64,000 nt of DNA from an uncultured Pelagibacteraceae bacterium (GCA_902547825.1 CACCPE010000003.1:1-64000), one strand, 5' to 3'. Shown: positions 1-9,527, numbered from the stretch's first letter. Translations and numbers: made by a program. The notes: generated from the sequence alone by a model not told the origin.

Positions 1-99
1 AGAAGCTAGTTTAAAATTTTTATTTTTAATAGTTGATTTAATGAGTTGCTGACCCATTCGTCCCATGCACCCCGAAATAGCTAAATTAATCTTTTTCAT
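1..99 (-). CDS. dapB: 4-hydroxy-tetrahydrodipicolinate reductase, N-terminal fragment (runs off window)
   Basis: Only the first 33 codons lie in the window. The peptide starts MKKINLAISGCMGRMGQQLI, which has the glycine-rich nucleotide-binding loop (G-C-M-G-R-M-G) typical of the DapB Rossmann fold. DapB reduces the dihydrodipicolinate precursor with NAD(P)H in the diaminopimelate/lysine pathway in the cytosol. Its ATG overlaps the TGA stop of the small upstream membrane-protein gene (ATGA), so it is probably the distal gene of the grpE-dnaK-dnaJ transcript. The rest of the gene is outside, so catalytic residues cannot be checked. Confidence 0.85.
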   Translation of the reverse strand, partial: MKKINLAISGCMGRMGQQLIKSTIKNKNFKLAS

Positions 100-266
100 T
101 GTCTAATCAAATAAATAACTACAATAATCACTAGCACAATTATAGTCCAGATAGATAAATTATTTAAAAATTGCTTTAGTTTATTATTGGTGGATAAAAA
201 ACCAGGTAGTATTAAAGCAAGTACTGCAATAAGAAATATTGCAGACATTATTTGATCAGTTTCCAT
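96..266 (-). CDS. small two-helix membrane protein, unknown function (56 aa)
   Basis: A 56-codon frame starting METDQIMSAIFLIAVLALIL fills the dnaJ-dapB gap exactly: it begins 5 bases after the dnaJ stop and its TGA overlaps the dapB ATG. Residues about 6-24 and 39-54 are strongly hydrophobic, separated by a polar loop (STNNKLKQ) and ending in Y-L-I-R-Q. Tight coupling on both sides argues that it is a real gene. I do not recognise a family. The topology (two helices, a W at the start of helix 2, basic end) resembles the membrane anchor found in front of some alphaproteobacterial retropepsin-like proteases, but no protease domain follows here. That comparison is speculative. Confidence 0.6.
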   Translation of the reverse strand: METDQIMSAIFLIAVLALILPGFLSTNNKLKQFLNNLSIWTIIVLVIIVVIYLIRQ

Positions 267-271
267 TAAAA

Positions 272-1393
272 TTAAGTTTTCCTCCAGAATTTTTTAGCTT
301 TTTCAAAAAAGCTTTTAATCACTGGATCTGGTTTGTTTGATTCAATTTCATTAAATTCCTCCAATATTTCTTTTTGTCTTTTAGAGAGAGATGTTGGAAC
401 TTGAATTACAACTCTTATATATAGATCTCCAAATATACTTCTTCTAAGAACTGGCATCCCCTTTCCTTTTAACCTGAACTGTTTCCCATGTTGAGTGCCT
501 GAGGGAATTTTAATTTTAGATTTTCCCCCATCAATTGACGGTACCGCGACTGAGGTTCCTAACGTTGCATCTGAGAAACTGATTGGTAATTCGTAATATA
601 AATTTTCATCTGATCTTTTAAAAATGTTATGATTATCTATGGATATAAACAAATACAAATCTCCACTTGAACCGCCTTTAGAACCAGCCTCACCTTTACC
701 TGATAACCTTATTCTTGTGCCATCATCAACACCTTTTGGAATTTTTACTGTAACGTTTTCATTTGCCTGAGTCTTTCCATTACCACTACAAATATTACAG
801 GGAGTGCCTATCATTTCTCCATAACCACTACATTGAGGGCAAGTTTGTTGGACTGTAAAAAATCCTTGATTTGTTCTTACCTTTCCTCTTCCAGAACAAT
901 AATCACATCTAATTGGCTTGGAACCTTTCGCAGCTCCACTTCCAGAGCAAGATTTGCAAGACTTGTATGTCGTATATCTTACATTTTTTTCAGTACCTTT
1001 ATAGGCGTCTTCTAAACTTATACTGACATCGTATCTTAAATCATTTCCTCTATTACTAGTTCTTCTTGAAGAACTACCACCAAAGTCACTAAAAAAATCT
1101 TCAAAAATATCTGAGAAAGATGAACTATCAAATCCCCCAAAACCTTGAAATCCTCCACCTCCACCACCTTCAAAAGCAGCGTGACCAAACTGATCGTAGT
1201 TAGCTTTTCTTTTTTCATCTGAAAGTATGTGGTAGGCTTCGCTTGCTTCTTTGAATTTTTCCTCAGAAGCTTTGTCGCCTTTAGTTTTATCAGGATGATA
1301 TTTTAATGCTAATTTTCTATATGCTTTTTTTATATCGTCTTTAGATGCACCTTTTGGAATACCTAAGACATCATAACAATCTCTTTTAGCCAC
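272..1393 (-). CDS. dnaJ: chaperone DnaJ (Hsp40)
   Basis: Co-chaperone that delivers unfolded proteins to DnaK and stimulates its ATPase. The J domain occupies residues 1-70 with the essential HPD at 33-35. A glycine/phenylalanine-rich linker follows (about 74-110), then a zinc-binding domain with four CxxCxGxG-type repeats (first CKSCSGSG, last CNICSGNG), then the two C-terminal substrate domains. The length of 373 aa is normal for type I DnaJ. It lies 23 bases downstream of dnaK on the same strand, so the two are presumably co-transcribed from the heat-shock promoter before dnaK. Confidence 0.97.
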   Translation of the reverse strand: MAKRDCYDVLGIPKGASKDDIKKAYRKLALKYHPDKTKGDKASEEKFKEASEAYHILSDEKRKANYDQFGHAAFEGGGGGGFQGFGGFDSSSFSDIFEDFFSDFGGSSSRRTSNRGNDLRYDVSISLEDAYKGTEKNVRYTTYKSCKSCSGSGAAKGSKPIRCDYCSGRGKVRTNQGFFTVQQTCPQCSGYGEMIGTPCNICSGNGKTQANENVTVKIPKGVDDGTRIRLSGKGEAGSKGGSSGDLYLFISIDNHNIFKRSDENLYYELPISFSDATLGTSVAVPSIDGGKSKIKIPSGTQHGKQFRLKGKGMPVLRRSIFGDLYIRVVIQVPTSLSKRQKEILEEFNEIESNKPDPVIKSFFEKAKKFWRKT

Positions 1394-1416
1394 AGGACGT
1401 CTCCTTGTTTTTTATC

Positions 1417-3342
1417 TTAGGCGCTTTTTTCTTTATCCTCTTTTACGTCTTCAAAATCTGCATCTACAACATTATCTTTATCACTAGGTTTAGTATCATT
1501 TGTTCCACCATCACCTTTATCATTATTATCTGGTTTTTGTTGACTCTTGTATACAGCTTCACCTAATTTCATAGAAACTTGGATTAAATTTTGTGTTTTT
1601 TTCTTAATATCTTCGACATCTGTTCCCTCTAAAGATTTTTTTAGGTCACCTACTGCATTTTCAATAGCTTTCTTTTCTTCTGCAGAAACTTTGTCTCCGT
1701 GTTCTTTTAAACTTTTTTCAGTTGAAAACACTAAACTGTCTGCTTGATTTCTAGCATCAACAGTGTCCCTTTTTTTCTTATCTGCCTCTTTATTGGCTTC
1801 AGCATCCTTCACCATTTTTTGGATTTCTTCTTCAGATAAACCTCCTGAGGCCTGTATTTGAATTTTTTGCTCTTTTCCAGTGCCTTTATCTTTTGCTGAA
1901 ACGCTCACAATACCATTAGCATCAATATCAAACGTAACTTCTATCTGAGGAGTTCCTCTTGGCGCAGGAGGAATTCCCACTAATTCAAAATTTCCAAGAA
2001 TTTTATTATCAGCTGCCATTTCTCTTTCTCCTTGCAGCACTCTTATAGAAACTGCTGGTTGATTATCTTCAGCTGTAGAAAATACCTGACTTTTTTTAGT
2101 TGGAATTGTTGTATTTTTTTCAATCAGTTTTGTTGAAACTCCTCCAAGTGTTTCAATTCCTAGAGAAAGAGGAGTTACGTCTAAAAGCAATACATCCTTA
2201 ACATCTCCTTGCAATACCCCACCTTGAATGGCCGCACCCATTGCTACCACTTCATCTGGATTAACACTTTTGTTTGGTTCTTTACCAAAAAAATTCTTAA
2301 CTGTTTCAATTATCTTCGGCATTCTTGTCATTCCACCTACTAGAACTACTTCGTTAATTTCTGCCGCAGAAAAACCTGAGTCTTTTAAAGCAGTTTTACA
2401 TGGCTCTAAAGTTCTATCAACTAAGGTTTGAACCAAAGCTTCAAGTTTAGCTCTTGTAAATTTTAAATTAAGATGTTTAGGTCCAGATTTATCTGCAGTT
2501 ATAAATGGTAAATTAATTTCAGTCTGGGCTGCAGATGATAATTCAATCTTAGCTTTTTCTGCAGCTTCTTTTAATCTTTGAAGCGCAAGCTTATCGTTTT
2601 TCAAATCAATGCCATTATCTTTTTTAAATTCAGAGGCTAAGTATTCAACGATAGCATCGTCAAAATCTTCTCCACCTAAAAAAGTGTCTCCATTAGTTGA
2701 TTTTACTTCGAATACACCGTCACCGATTTCCAAAATAGAAATATCAAAAGTACCACCACCTAAATCATAAACGGCTATTTTTTTTCCACCTTTTTTATCT
2801 AATCCATAAGCTAGAGAGGCAGCAGTAGGTTCATTAATAATTCTTAAAACTTCTAACCCAGCAATTTTTCCAGCATCTTTAGTAGCTTGTCTTTGCGAGT
2901 CATTAAAATAGGCTGGAACAGTTATAACTGCTTTAGTAACTGCTTGGCCCAAATATTTTTCCGCAGTTTCTTTCATTTTTTGTAATACGAAAGCGGAGAT
3001 TTGTGCTGGTGAATATTTTTTGCTTTTACCCTCCACCCATGCATCACCGTTATCTGATTTGATAATTTTATATGGAACTTTTGAAATATCTTTTTGAACG
3101 GAAGGGCCATCAAATTTTCTTCCGATAAGTCTTTTGACTGCAAAAATAGTATCACCTGCATTTGTTACAGCTTGTCTCTTAGCCGGTTGACCAACTAATC
3201 TTTCGTCATTTTCTAAAAATGCTACAACTGAAGGAGTTGTTCTCGCTCCTTCAACGTTTTCTAAAACTTTAGCTTGCGAGCCATCCATTATAGCCACACA
3301 AGAGTTTGTTGTTCCTAAATCTATTCCTATTACTTTGCTCAT
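1417..3342 (-). CDS. dnaK: molecular chaperone DnaK (Hsp70)
   Basis: ATP-dependent chaperone for protein folding and stress recovery in the cytosol. The 641 aa protein begins with the Hsp70 phosphate-loop signature [12 protein letters not shown], has the second phosphate motif [10 protein letters not shown] and the adenosine motif [11 protein letters not shown], the interdomain linker [15 protein letters not shown], a substrate-binding domain, and a lysine/aspartate-rich tail ending [15 protein letters not shown]. Its length matches proteobacterial DnaK. GrpE is encoded immediately upstream and DnaJ downstream, so the whole chaperone machine is one cluster. A sigma-32-type promoter lies in the 56-base gap between grpE and dnaK, so dnaK-dnaJ can be induced separately from grpE. 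Confidence 0.98.
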   Translation of the reverse strand: MSKVIGIDLGTTNSCVAIMDGSQAKVLENVEGARTTPSVVAFLENDERLVGQPAKRQAVTNAGDTIFAVKRLIGRKFDGPSVQKDISKVPYKIIKSDNGDAWVEGKSKKYSPAQISAFVLQKMKETAEKYLGQAVTKAVITVPAYFNDSQRQATKDAGKIAGLEVLRIINEPTAASLAYGLDKKGGKKIAVYDLGGGTFDISILEIGDGVFEVKSTNGDTFLGGEDFDDAIVEYLASEFKKDNGIDLKNDKLALQRLKEAAEKAKIELSSAAQTEINLPFITADKSGPKHLNLKFTRAKLEALVQTLVDRTLEPCKTALKDSGFSAAEINEVVLVGGMTRMPKIIETVKNFFGKEPNKSVNPDEVVAMGAAIQGGVLQGDVKDVLLLDVTPLSLGIETLGGVSTKLIEKNTTIPTKKSQVFSTAEDNQPAVSIRVLQGEREMAADNKILGNFELVGIPPAPRGTPQIEVTFDIDANGIVSVSAKDKGTGKEQKIQIQASGGLSEEEIQKMVKDAEANKEADKKKRDTVDARNQADSLVFSTEKSLKEHGDKVSAEEKKAIENAVGDLKKSLEGTDVEDIKKKTQNLIQVSMKLGEAVYKSQQKPDNNDKGDGGTNDTKPSDKDNVVDADFEDVKEDKEKSA

Positions 3343-3369
3343 TATATAAGTTCCTTCTGTACGATTTCT

Positions 3370-3397
3370 ATATGGGTGTTTTTTTACTTTCTACAAG
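3370..3397 (-). promoter_or_regulatory. predicted RpoH (sigma-32) heat-shock promoter for dnaK-dnaJ
   Basis: Read on the minus strand, the grpE-dnaK gap holds CTTG (3397-3394), 17 bases, then CCCATAT (3376-3370). The alphaproteobacterial RpoH consensus, from memory, is about CTTG-N17/18-CYTATNT, and the E. coli form is CTTGAAA with CCCCATNT, so both elements match well. Transcription would begin near 3363, leaving a leader of about 20 bases before the dnaK ATG. The -35 lies immediately beside the grpE stop codon. This is pattern matching only. Confidence 0.7.
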
Positions 3398-3398
3398 G

Positions 3399-4010
3399 TT
3401 ATTTTTTATCTTTTTTATCGTTTTTTTCATCATTTTTTGAATTATTTCTCTTTGCAACACCTACTAATGCAGGTCTTAATAATCTTTCTCCCAACATATA
3501 GCCTGTCTGTATTTCTTGCAAAATCGTCCCAGTTTCAGATTTATCATCTTCTATTTCAGTCATTGCTTGGTGAAGATTTGGGTCAAATTTTTTGCCTTCT
3601 GCATCTATCTTTTTAATATTATTTTTTTCAAATATAGAAAGTAAATCTTTTTCTATAATCGTTATATTTTCTAAAAATTTTTCCAAGTCTTTATTGTCTT
3701 TTAAAACATTATCATTTTTTATTGCTTCTTTTGCCCTCTGCAAATTGTCTAATATAGCCAAACTCTCTCTGGCAAAATTAAAGGAGCCAAATTCAAAAGC
3801 ATCCTTAATTTCTTTCTCAAATCTCCTTCTTTGATTTTCAATTTCAGCTAATAATCTGAGTGATTTTTCTTCTGAAATTTTTAATTTTTCTTCTATAGAA
3901 ATCTTGATATCTTTTTCTGCTCCAGAGTCTTTATCAATAGTATCATTAGCCTTTTTAGGGGCTACTTCTTCTTTGGCTTCCTCTACTTTTTTTTCGTTAT
4001 TTTCTGACAT
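3399..4010 (-). CDS. grpE: nucleotide exchange factor GrpE
   Basis: Releases ADP from DnaK to reset the chaperone cycle. The 203 aa protein has a charged disordered N-terminus, a long coiled coil (about 40-110, including RLLAEIENQRRRFEKE), and a C-terminal beta domain with the family signature ending GYMLGERLLRPALVGVAK. The extreme C-terminus is an asparagine/lysine tail. It is the first gene of the grpE-dnaK-dnaJ cluster and divergent from rdgB with only 43 bases between, so their promoters must be compact or overlap. I see no RpoH-type promoter in front of it. Confidence 0.95.
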   Translation of the reverse strand: MSENNEKKVEEAKEEVAPKKANDTIDKDSGAEKDIKISIEEKLKISEEKSLRLLAEIENQRRRFEKEIKDAFEFGSFNFARESLAILDNLQRAKEAIKNDNVLKDNKDLEKFLENITIIEKDLLSIFEKNNIKKIDAEGKKFDPNLHQAMTEIEDDKSETGTILQEIQTGYMLGERLLRPALVGVAKRNNSKNDEKNDKKDKK

Positions 4011-4053
4011 CTAATTGCTATATAGTAAATAATTATTAAATTACTAGGTTCTG

Positions 4054-4632
4054 ATGAAAAAAATTTTGATTGGCACCCATAATAAGGGAAAATATAAAGA
4101 AATTTCATATTTAATATCAAAAAAATTTAGAAAAATTTCGCCAAACAAGCTAAAGATTAAAAGTCCAAAAGAAACAGGCAAGACATTCGCGTCAAATTCA
4201 AAATTAAAAGCCTTATATTTTTCTAAGTACGTCGCGTATCCAGTAATTTCAGATGACTCGGGTCTTTGTATTAAATCTCTGAATAATCGTCCAGGTATTT
4301 TTTCAGCAAGATTAGCCAAACGAAAAGGAAGTTTTTTCAAGGCAATGGAATATCTTTTAAAAAAAATGAAACGTAAAAAAAATAGATCTGCTTTTTTTAT
4401 ATGTAGCTTATCTTACAAAATACCTAAAGGAAAAATCATTACAGTCGAAGGAAAAATTATGGGAAAGATATCAAATAAAATTTTAGGAAATAAAGGTTTT
4501 GGATATGACTCTATATTTATTCCTGAGTCCCACAGTATTACCTTTGGTCAAATGGCAAAAAGAAAAAAAATTAATTTAGATCACAGGTATTTAGCATTTA
4601 AAAAGTTAAAAAAAAAAATTAAAATTTTGTAA
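4054..4632 (+). CDS. rdgB: RdgB/HAM1 family non-canonical purine NTP pyrophosphatase
   Basis: Hydrolyses dITP, ITP and XTP to monophosphates, cleaning deaminated purines out of the nucleotide pool. Motifs include the N-terminal IGTHNKGKYKEI substrate loop, SDDSGLCI at residues 66-73 (metal-binding aspartates), RPGIFSARLA, GFGYDSIFIPE, and HRYLAF near the C-terminus. The length of 192 aa is normal. In the TFASNSKLKA segment the glutamate usually seen (TFxENA) is serine, a small departure from the family pattern. The 3' end overlaps the 3' end of the convergent LpoA-like gene by 14 bases. Confidence 0.92.
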   Translation: MKKILIGTHNKGKYKEISYLISKKFRKISPNKLKIKSPKETGKTFASNSKLKALYFSKYVAYPVISDDSGLCIKSLNNRPGIFSARLAKRKGSFFKAMEYLLKKMKRKKNRSAFFICSLSYKIPKGKIITVEGKIMGKISNKILGNKGFGYDSIFIPESHSITFGQMAKRKKINLDHRYLAFKKLKKKIKIL

Positions 4633-5773
4633 ACTTATTTTTGTCAGTTTTATAGATACTTAATTCTTGAATTACCTTTCTCTCTTTAAATTGAAATGTT
4701 CCTATTTTACCTTTGATTTTATTTTTAAACGAAAAATCATTAATAGAATCTATTCTTCCATTTTTCTTCCATGCGTAATAAATAAGACCTAATGCATCGT
4801 ATGTTAGAATAGTTATTTCATTAGGATAGGACTCAAATCTTTTAAAATAATTTTCATTATATTTTTTGAATTCTTTATAGTTTATTGATGGATAGTAGAG
4901 ATTTCTTATAGTGTTCTCATAAAAAATGCTTTCATCGAACCATTGATTCACAGTTGTGAACAAAACTTTATCCTGATTAACATCTGAATAAACTAATGAA
5001 GTCAAAACACTCTTGAGATTATTCCCAAAATCGATGATTATAACAGAGTCAAAATTTACTTCTCCCAAAGTATAAAGCTGTTCTAACTTTTCAAGTTGTT
5101 TAATTGACTGTTCGTCGTCTTTATCCTCAAACATTTTTTTTCTAATCTCTAAATTTTTTTTCCTTTGGGCGTAATTAGTTAATTTTTCAATTTCACCTGT
5201 TAATACTTCAGGATTAGAGCTATATTTAAATATTTTAAAATTAACTAAATCAAAACTTTTTAGCTTTTTCTCAACAAAATTTGTATATTGATTTTCTGGA
5301 AACATAATTAAAGTTCTTTTTTTTTTATTCTTTTCAATAAATTTTATTAAAGCCATTAATTGAGACTCAAGGCTAATTCCTATACTTATTATGTTGCTAG
5401 TAAATTCTGGAGAAACATTTGAGGGTGAAATAAAAACTAAGTCGTTGTAACTTTTTACTTTGTTAAATTCTTCATGACTAATTGGTCCAATTATAATTTT
5501 AGCACCTTGCGATTTTATGTCATTGATTGCTAAATCTAATTTTTCATTATCATTGTATCCAGAGTCTCTAGGTATAATAAAAACATCTTTGTCTCCAATT
5601 TCTTCTAAAGCCATTTGCAATGAATACAATAAAGAGTTGCCGAGTTCTTTATACTCACCACTTAATGGAGCTAATAATCCAATTTTCAATTTACCAATGT
5701 TTTCATTGCTTAAAAGATTAGAATAAAAAAATAAAATTATATAAGATAATATTAAGAAAAATTTTTTTTTCAT
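4619..5773 (-). CDS. LpoA-like periplasmic ligand-binding-fold protein (penicillin-binding protein activator family)
   Basis: The 384 aa protein has an N-terminal signal peptide (hydrophobic FFLILSYIILFFYSNLLS) and a type I periplasmic-binding-protein fold: KIGLLAPLSGEYKELGNSLL opens the first lobe, with further lobes around IIGPISHEEF and ILTYDALGLIYYAW. In proteobacteria a member of this family lies beside rsmI and acts as LpoA, the outer-membrane activator of penicillin-binding protein 1a. Here too it is divergent from rsmI, with 3 bases between. There is no lipobox cysteine, so unlike E. coli LpoA it looks soluble or signal-anchored. An amino-acid ABC binding protein is the alternative, but no transporter genes are nearby. 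Confidence 0.7.
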   Translation of the reverse strand: MKKKFFLILSYIILFFYSNLLSNENIGKLKIGLLAPLSGEYKELGNSLLYSLQMALEEIGDKDVFIIPRDSGYNDNEKLDLAINDIKSQGAKIIIGPISHEEFNKVKSYNDLVFISPSNVSPEFTSNIISIGISLESQLMALIKFIEKNKKKRTLIMFPENQYTNFVEKKLKSFDLVNFKIFKYSSNPEVLTGEIEKLTNYAQRKKNLEIRKKMFEDKDDEQSIKQLEKLEQLYTLGEVNFDSVIIIDFGNNLKSVLTSLVYSDVNQDKVLFTTVNQWFDESIFYENTIRNLYYPSINYKEFKKYNENYFKRFESYPNEITILTYDALGLIYYAWKKNGRIDSINDFSFKNKIKGKIGTFQFKERKVIQELSIYKTDKNKFTKF

Positions 5774-5776
5774 ATA

Positions 5777-6616
5777 ATGAGTTTATCTAATAACAGTTTA
5801 TATATTGTTTCTACTCCTATTGGAAATCTTGAAGATATTACTTTAAGAGGAATTAATACTTTAAAAAAATCTGACATAATTCTCTGCGAGGATACTAGAA
5901 GATCCCTGAAACTCTTGAGTCACCTTAAAATTAAAAAGAAGCTCATTTCTTACCATAAATTCAACGAAAGCAAAAAAATTTTAAACATTATAGAATATAT
6001 AAAACAGGGCAAAATTTTGTCTCTAATTTCTGATGCCGGAACTCCGCTTTTATCAGACCCTGGCCGTCTTCTAATTAATGAATGCTTGAAACAAAATATA
6101 AAAGTTGTGCCTATTCCAGGTGCATCCTCGATAACAACTGCAATGAGCGTTGCAGGATTTAGAGATCAATTTATTTTTTATGGTTTTTTACCAAAAAGTG
6201 AAATTGAACTAGAAAAAACTCTAAAAATTTTAACTGATTATAATTTCACTTTAATTTTTTTTGTGCCGGCAATAAAAATAAATTTTTATATAAAAAAATT
6301 TAAAATATTTTTTCCCGGAAGAAGGCTAATGATTGGAAGAGAAATGACTAAAATCCATGAAACATTTTATAGAGATGAAGTTGATAGTATTGATTTTTTC
6401 AAGAGTCCTATCAAAGGTGAATTGACCGTCATAATTTCTGAAAAAAATAAAACCAAAAAACCAATTAATAAAGAAAAAATTACTCACAGAGTCAGAAAAT
6501 ATTTAAAAAAATACAGCTTAAAAGACACAGTTGATTTGATTTTACAAACTGAAAAAGTTAATAAAAAAGAAGTTTATCAATTATGTTTAAAAATAAAAAA
6601 TGAAAAAAATAATTAG
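5777..6616 (+). CDS. rsmI: 16S rRNA (cytidine1402-2'-O)-methyltransferase RsmI
   Basis: SAM-dependent enzyme that 2'-O-methylates C1402 in the ribosomal P-site region of 16S rRNA. The N-terminus YIVSTPIGNLEDITLRGI, CEDTRRSLKLLSHL, SDAGTPLLSDPG and the PIPGASSITTAMSVAG loop are the tetrapyrrole-methylase-fold signatures of the family. The 279 aa length is typical. It starts almost back to back with the LpoA-like gene, and its last 17 bases overlap the BON lipoprotein gene in another frame. The yraN gene often found between these two in other proteobacteria is absent. Confidence 0.95.
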   Translation: MSLSNNSLYIVSTPIGNLEDITLRGINTLKKSDIILCEDTRRSLKLLSHLKIKKKLISYHKFNESKKILNIIEYIKQGKILSLISDAGTPLLSDPGRLLINECLKQNIKVVPIPGASSITTAMSVAGFRDQFIFYGFLPKSEIELEKTLKILTDYNFTLIFFVPAIKINFYIKKFKIFFPGRRLMIGREMTKIHETFYRDEVDSIDFFKSPIKGELTVIISEKNKTKKPINKEKITHRVRKYLKKYSLKDTVDLILQTEKVNKKEVYQLCLKIKNEKNN

Positions 6617-7178
6617 CACGATAATTATATTTTTTTTTACGTCATGTAGCTCAGTAGGACAGTTTGGAGCTGGCGTTGATATTACCTTTGATCCAAGAAC
6701 AATAGGAATGCAAATTGATGATACGATTATGCAAAAAAATCTTACCGCAAGATTAGCCTTAAAAGATAAAAAATACTTTTTGTCTATAAATTCAGAAGTG
6801 AGAGATGGAAACATTTTCTTATCAGGAAAAGTAGATGAAGCTGAAGAAAAAATAAAAATTACAAAAATGGCATGGGAAACCAATGGTGTTCGTTCAGTAA
6901 AAAATGCTATAACAATAAAAGGTCAAACAAATTTTAAGAGCACTGCTAAAGATATATTAATAACAAGCCAATTAAGAACAGCTCTGATATTGAATAAAAA
7001 AACTAAAGCAAGAAATTATACTTTGGAGACAATAAATAAGAACATATATATTTTTGGAATAGCAATGGACCGTGATGAAAAAAAAGAGGTTATCGACGAG
7101 GCTAATAAAATATATGATGTAAGAAATATATATCCGTCGATATATTTAGCAACTGAGCTAAGTAGAAATAAACTTTAA
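6600..7178 (+). CDS. BON-domain outer-membrane lipoprotein (DolP/YraP-like)
   Basis: Signal peptide with a lipobox ending FFTSC-SS (cysteine at residue 16) marks a lipoprotein. Two BON domains follow: about 44-110 (LARLALKDKKYFLSINSEV, NGVRSVKNAITI) and about 120-185 (LRTALILNKKTKARNYTLET, ending DVRNIYPSIYL). E. coli DolP, encoded near rsmI/lpoA, has the same layout and supports outer-membrane integrity and BAM function. The gene context here (LpoA-like, rsmI, BON) matches that neighbourhood, which supports the assignment. It overlaps rsmI by 17 bases and the convergent malic enzyme gene by 4. Confidence 0.85.
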   Translation: MKKIISTIIIFFFTSCSSVGQFGAGVDITFDPRTIGMQIDDTIMQKNLTARLALKDKKYFLSINSEVRDGNIFLSGKVDEAEEKIKITKMAWETNGVRSVKNAITIKGQTNFKSTAKDILITSQLRTALILNKKTKARNYTLETINKNIYIFGIAMDRDEKKEVIDEANKIYDVRNIYPSIYLATELSRNKL

Positions 7179-9457
7179 TTCGAATAGTCAATTACATCTG
7201 AAGAGTATGCAGCAATTGAAGCTAAGTTCAAAATTTCGGAAGTCGTCGCCCTTAAAGGCGCGACTTCAATAGGTGAACCCAATCCAATAAGAAGTGGACC
7301 TATTAATTTTCCTCCACCAAAAACCTTCATTAACTTTGTTGAAATAGCAGCACTATGCAATGCTGGCATTATTAAAATATTTGCATTACCAACAATCTTA
7401 GAGAAAGGGTAAATTTCCTGGTATACAGGATTTAGAGCCACGTCTGGCTGCATCTCTCCATCAAAATCAAAATCTACTTTTTCTGTTTTTAATAAATTTA
7501 TTGCATCTCTTACATGTTTAGTATTTTTAGATATGGGTTTTCCAAAAGTTGAGTGAGATAAAAAAGCAACCTTAGGATCAAATCCAAATAGTCTTGCTAC
7601 TCGCACACATGATTTTGATACTTTTACTAATCTCTCGGGAGATGGAAAATCCTGAACGTTAGTATCAGCAACTAAAATAGTTTTACCTTTTAATGTAATC
7701 ATGGTCATACCAAATATTTCTTCTCCTGGTCTAGGGTTAGTAACCCTTTTTAATTTTTCAATTGAGGCCGCGTAATGCCTAATATTACCAGTTACCATAG
7801 CATCAGCATCTTGACATGCAATCATAGATGCTCCCCAAGCTATTCGATCATTTCTAACTAAACGATCAACGTCTCTTTCAAGTTGGCCTTCTCGTTGTAG
7901 CCTCTTGTATAAATGTTTAACATATTTTTCTCTCTTTTCTCTATCTGTTGAATTTACAATTTCAATTTTGTAATTTTCGTCTAGTCCTATATTTTTTAAT
8001 TGTTCTTTAATTCTTTTCTCTGCACCAATAAGTATTGGAGTTCCTAATCTATTTCTTCCAAATTCAATTGCTGCTTTAAGCATGTTTTCATCCTCTCCCT
8101 CAGCGAATATCACTCTCTTAGGATTTTTCCTGACTTTAGCATTTATTCCTTGCATAAGAGACATTGTAGGATCTAGCCTATTTGTAAGCTGGTCTTTGTA
8201 GACTTCTAAATCTTTGATAGGTTTTCTTGCAACACCACTTTTAATTGCAGCCTCAGCCACGGCAGCTGGAATTACACTTATAAGTCTTGGATCAAACGTT
8301 GAAGGTATTATGTAATCCTTTCCATATCTAGGTCTATCACCTCCGTAAGCAGAAACGACTTCATCAGGCACATTCTCTCTCGCTAAAAGAGCAATTGCAT
8401 TTGCCGCAGCTACTTTCATTTCTTCATTAATTTCCCTTGCTCTAACATCTAAAGCTCCTCTAAATATATATGGAAACCCTATTAAATTATTAACTTGATT
8501 GGGATAATCAGATCTCCCAGTTGCAATTATTGCATCAGATCTCACTTCAAGAATAAGCTCAGGTTTAATCTCTGGATCTGGATTAGCACAAGCAAAAATA
8601 ATTGGATTTTTTGACATGGATTTTACCATGTCTCTTGAAACTACATCTTTTGCAGATAATCCCAAAAATACATCTGCTCCTTTAATCGCTTCCTCCAAAG
8701 TTCTATGTTTGGTATCAACAGCGTGAGCGGATTTAAATTGATCTACATTTTTTCTGCCTTTATAAATAACACCTTTGCTATCACACATGATTATATTCTC
8801 ACTTTTTACACCAGAGCTTTTAAATAAATTTGCACAGGCTTGTGCTGAAGCTCCAGCTCCATTGACAACAATTTTAACCTTATCTATTTTCTTTTCTGAA
8901 ATATCCAAAGCATTTATTAATGCAGCAGTAGTAATTATAGCTGTACCATGTTGATCGTCGTGAAAAATTGGAATATCTAGAACTTCTTTTAATTTTTGTT
9001 CAATAATAAAACAATCAGGTGCAGCAATATCCTCAAGATTAATTCCACCGAAAGTCCCTCCAATATTTTTTATTGTTTCAATTACTGACTCTGGATTATT
9101 GTTATTAATTTCTATGTCAATGGAGTCGATGTCAGCAAATCTTTTAAATAAAACGGATTTTCCCTCCATCACTGGTTTCGAGGCTAAAGCTCCTAAATTA
9201 CCTAGCCCAAGTATTGCAGACCCGTTACTAATAACTGCAACAAGATTTCCTTTGCTGGTATAATCATAAGCTAGATCAGGATTTTTCGCTATTTCCTTGA
9301 CTGGAGCAGCGACCCCAGGGGAGTAAGCAAGAGAAAGATCTCTTTTTGTGGTTAAAGGCTTACTAGAGTTTATCTCAATTTTGCCCGACTTACCTTTTAT
9401 ATGAAAATCAAGTGCCTCTTTATCTGAATAGTGATCTATTTCTGTTTTCTTTGGCAT
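7175..9457 (-). CDS. maeB: NADP-dependent malic enzyme with C-terminal phosphotransacetylase-like domain
   Basis: Oxidative decarboxylation of malate to pyruvate with NADP reduction. The 760 aa protein has the large MaeB layout: malic domain and NAD-binding domain in residues 1 to about 430 (SLAYSPGVAAPVKEI, FHDDQHGTAI, VVNGAGASAQACANLF), then a phosphate acetyl/butyryltransferase-like domain (about 440-757, including RVIFAEGEDENMLKAA). In other bacteria the second domain is regulatory and binds acetyl-CoA rather than acting as an enzyme. The gene stands alone, converging on the BON gene with a 4-base overlap and divergent from murJ across 70 bases. Confidence 0.95.
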   Translation of the reverse strand: MPKKTEIDHYSDKEALDFHIKGKSGKIEINSSKPLTTKRDLSLAYSPGVAAPVKEIAKNPDLAYDYTSKGNLVAVISNGSAILGLGNLGALASKPVMEGKSVLFKRFADIDSIDIEINNNNPESVIETIKNIGGTFGGINLEDIAAPDCFIIEQKLKEVLDIPIFHDDQHGTAIITTAALINALDISEKKIDKVKIVVNGAGASAQACANLFKSSGVKSENIIMCDSKGVIYKGRKNVDQFKSAHAVDTKHRTLEEAIKGADVFLGLSAKDVVSRDMVKSMSKNPIIFACANPDPEIKPELILEVRSDAIIATGRSDYPNQVNNLIGFPYIFRGALDVRAREINEEMKVAAANAIALLARENVPDEVVSAYGGDRPRYGKDYIIPSTFDPRLISVIPAAVAEAAIKSGVARKPIKDLEVYKDQLTNRLDPTMSLMQGINAKVRKNPKRVIFAEGEDENMLKAAIEFGRNRLGTPILIGAEKRIKEQLKNIGLDENYKIEIVNSTDREKREKYVKHLYKRLQREGQLERDVDRLVRNDRIAWGASMIACQDADAMVTGNIRHYAASIEKLKRVTNPRPGEEIFGMTMITLKGKTILVADTNVQDFPSPERLVKVSKSCVRVARLFGFDPKVAFLSHSTFGKPISKNTKHVRDAINLLKTEKVDFDFDGEMQPDVALNPVYQEIYPFSKIVGNANILIMPALHSAAISTKLMKVFGGGKLIGPLLIGLGSPIEVAPLRATTSEILNLASIAAYSSDVIDYSN

Positions 9458-9527
9458 TTATTTTTTTGAGTATGTTATATAAAGAAAATTAATTCACTAT
9501 AAATTTATGGCTTAATTTAGATTATAT

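Noticed and set aside
833..1218. Open frames antisense or alternate to dnaJ and similar frames across the window
   Set aside because: They mirror strongly conserved genes in other frames, with no recognisable domains and no initiation signals.
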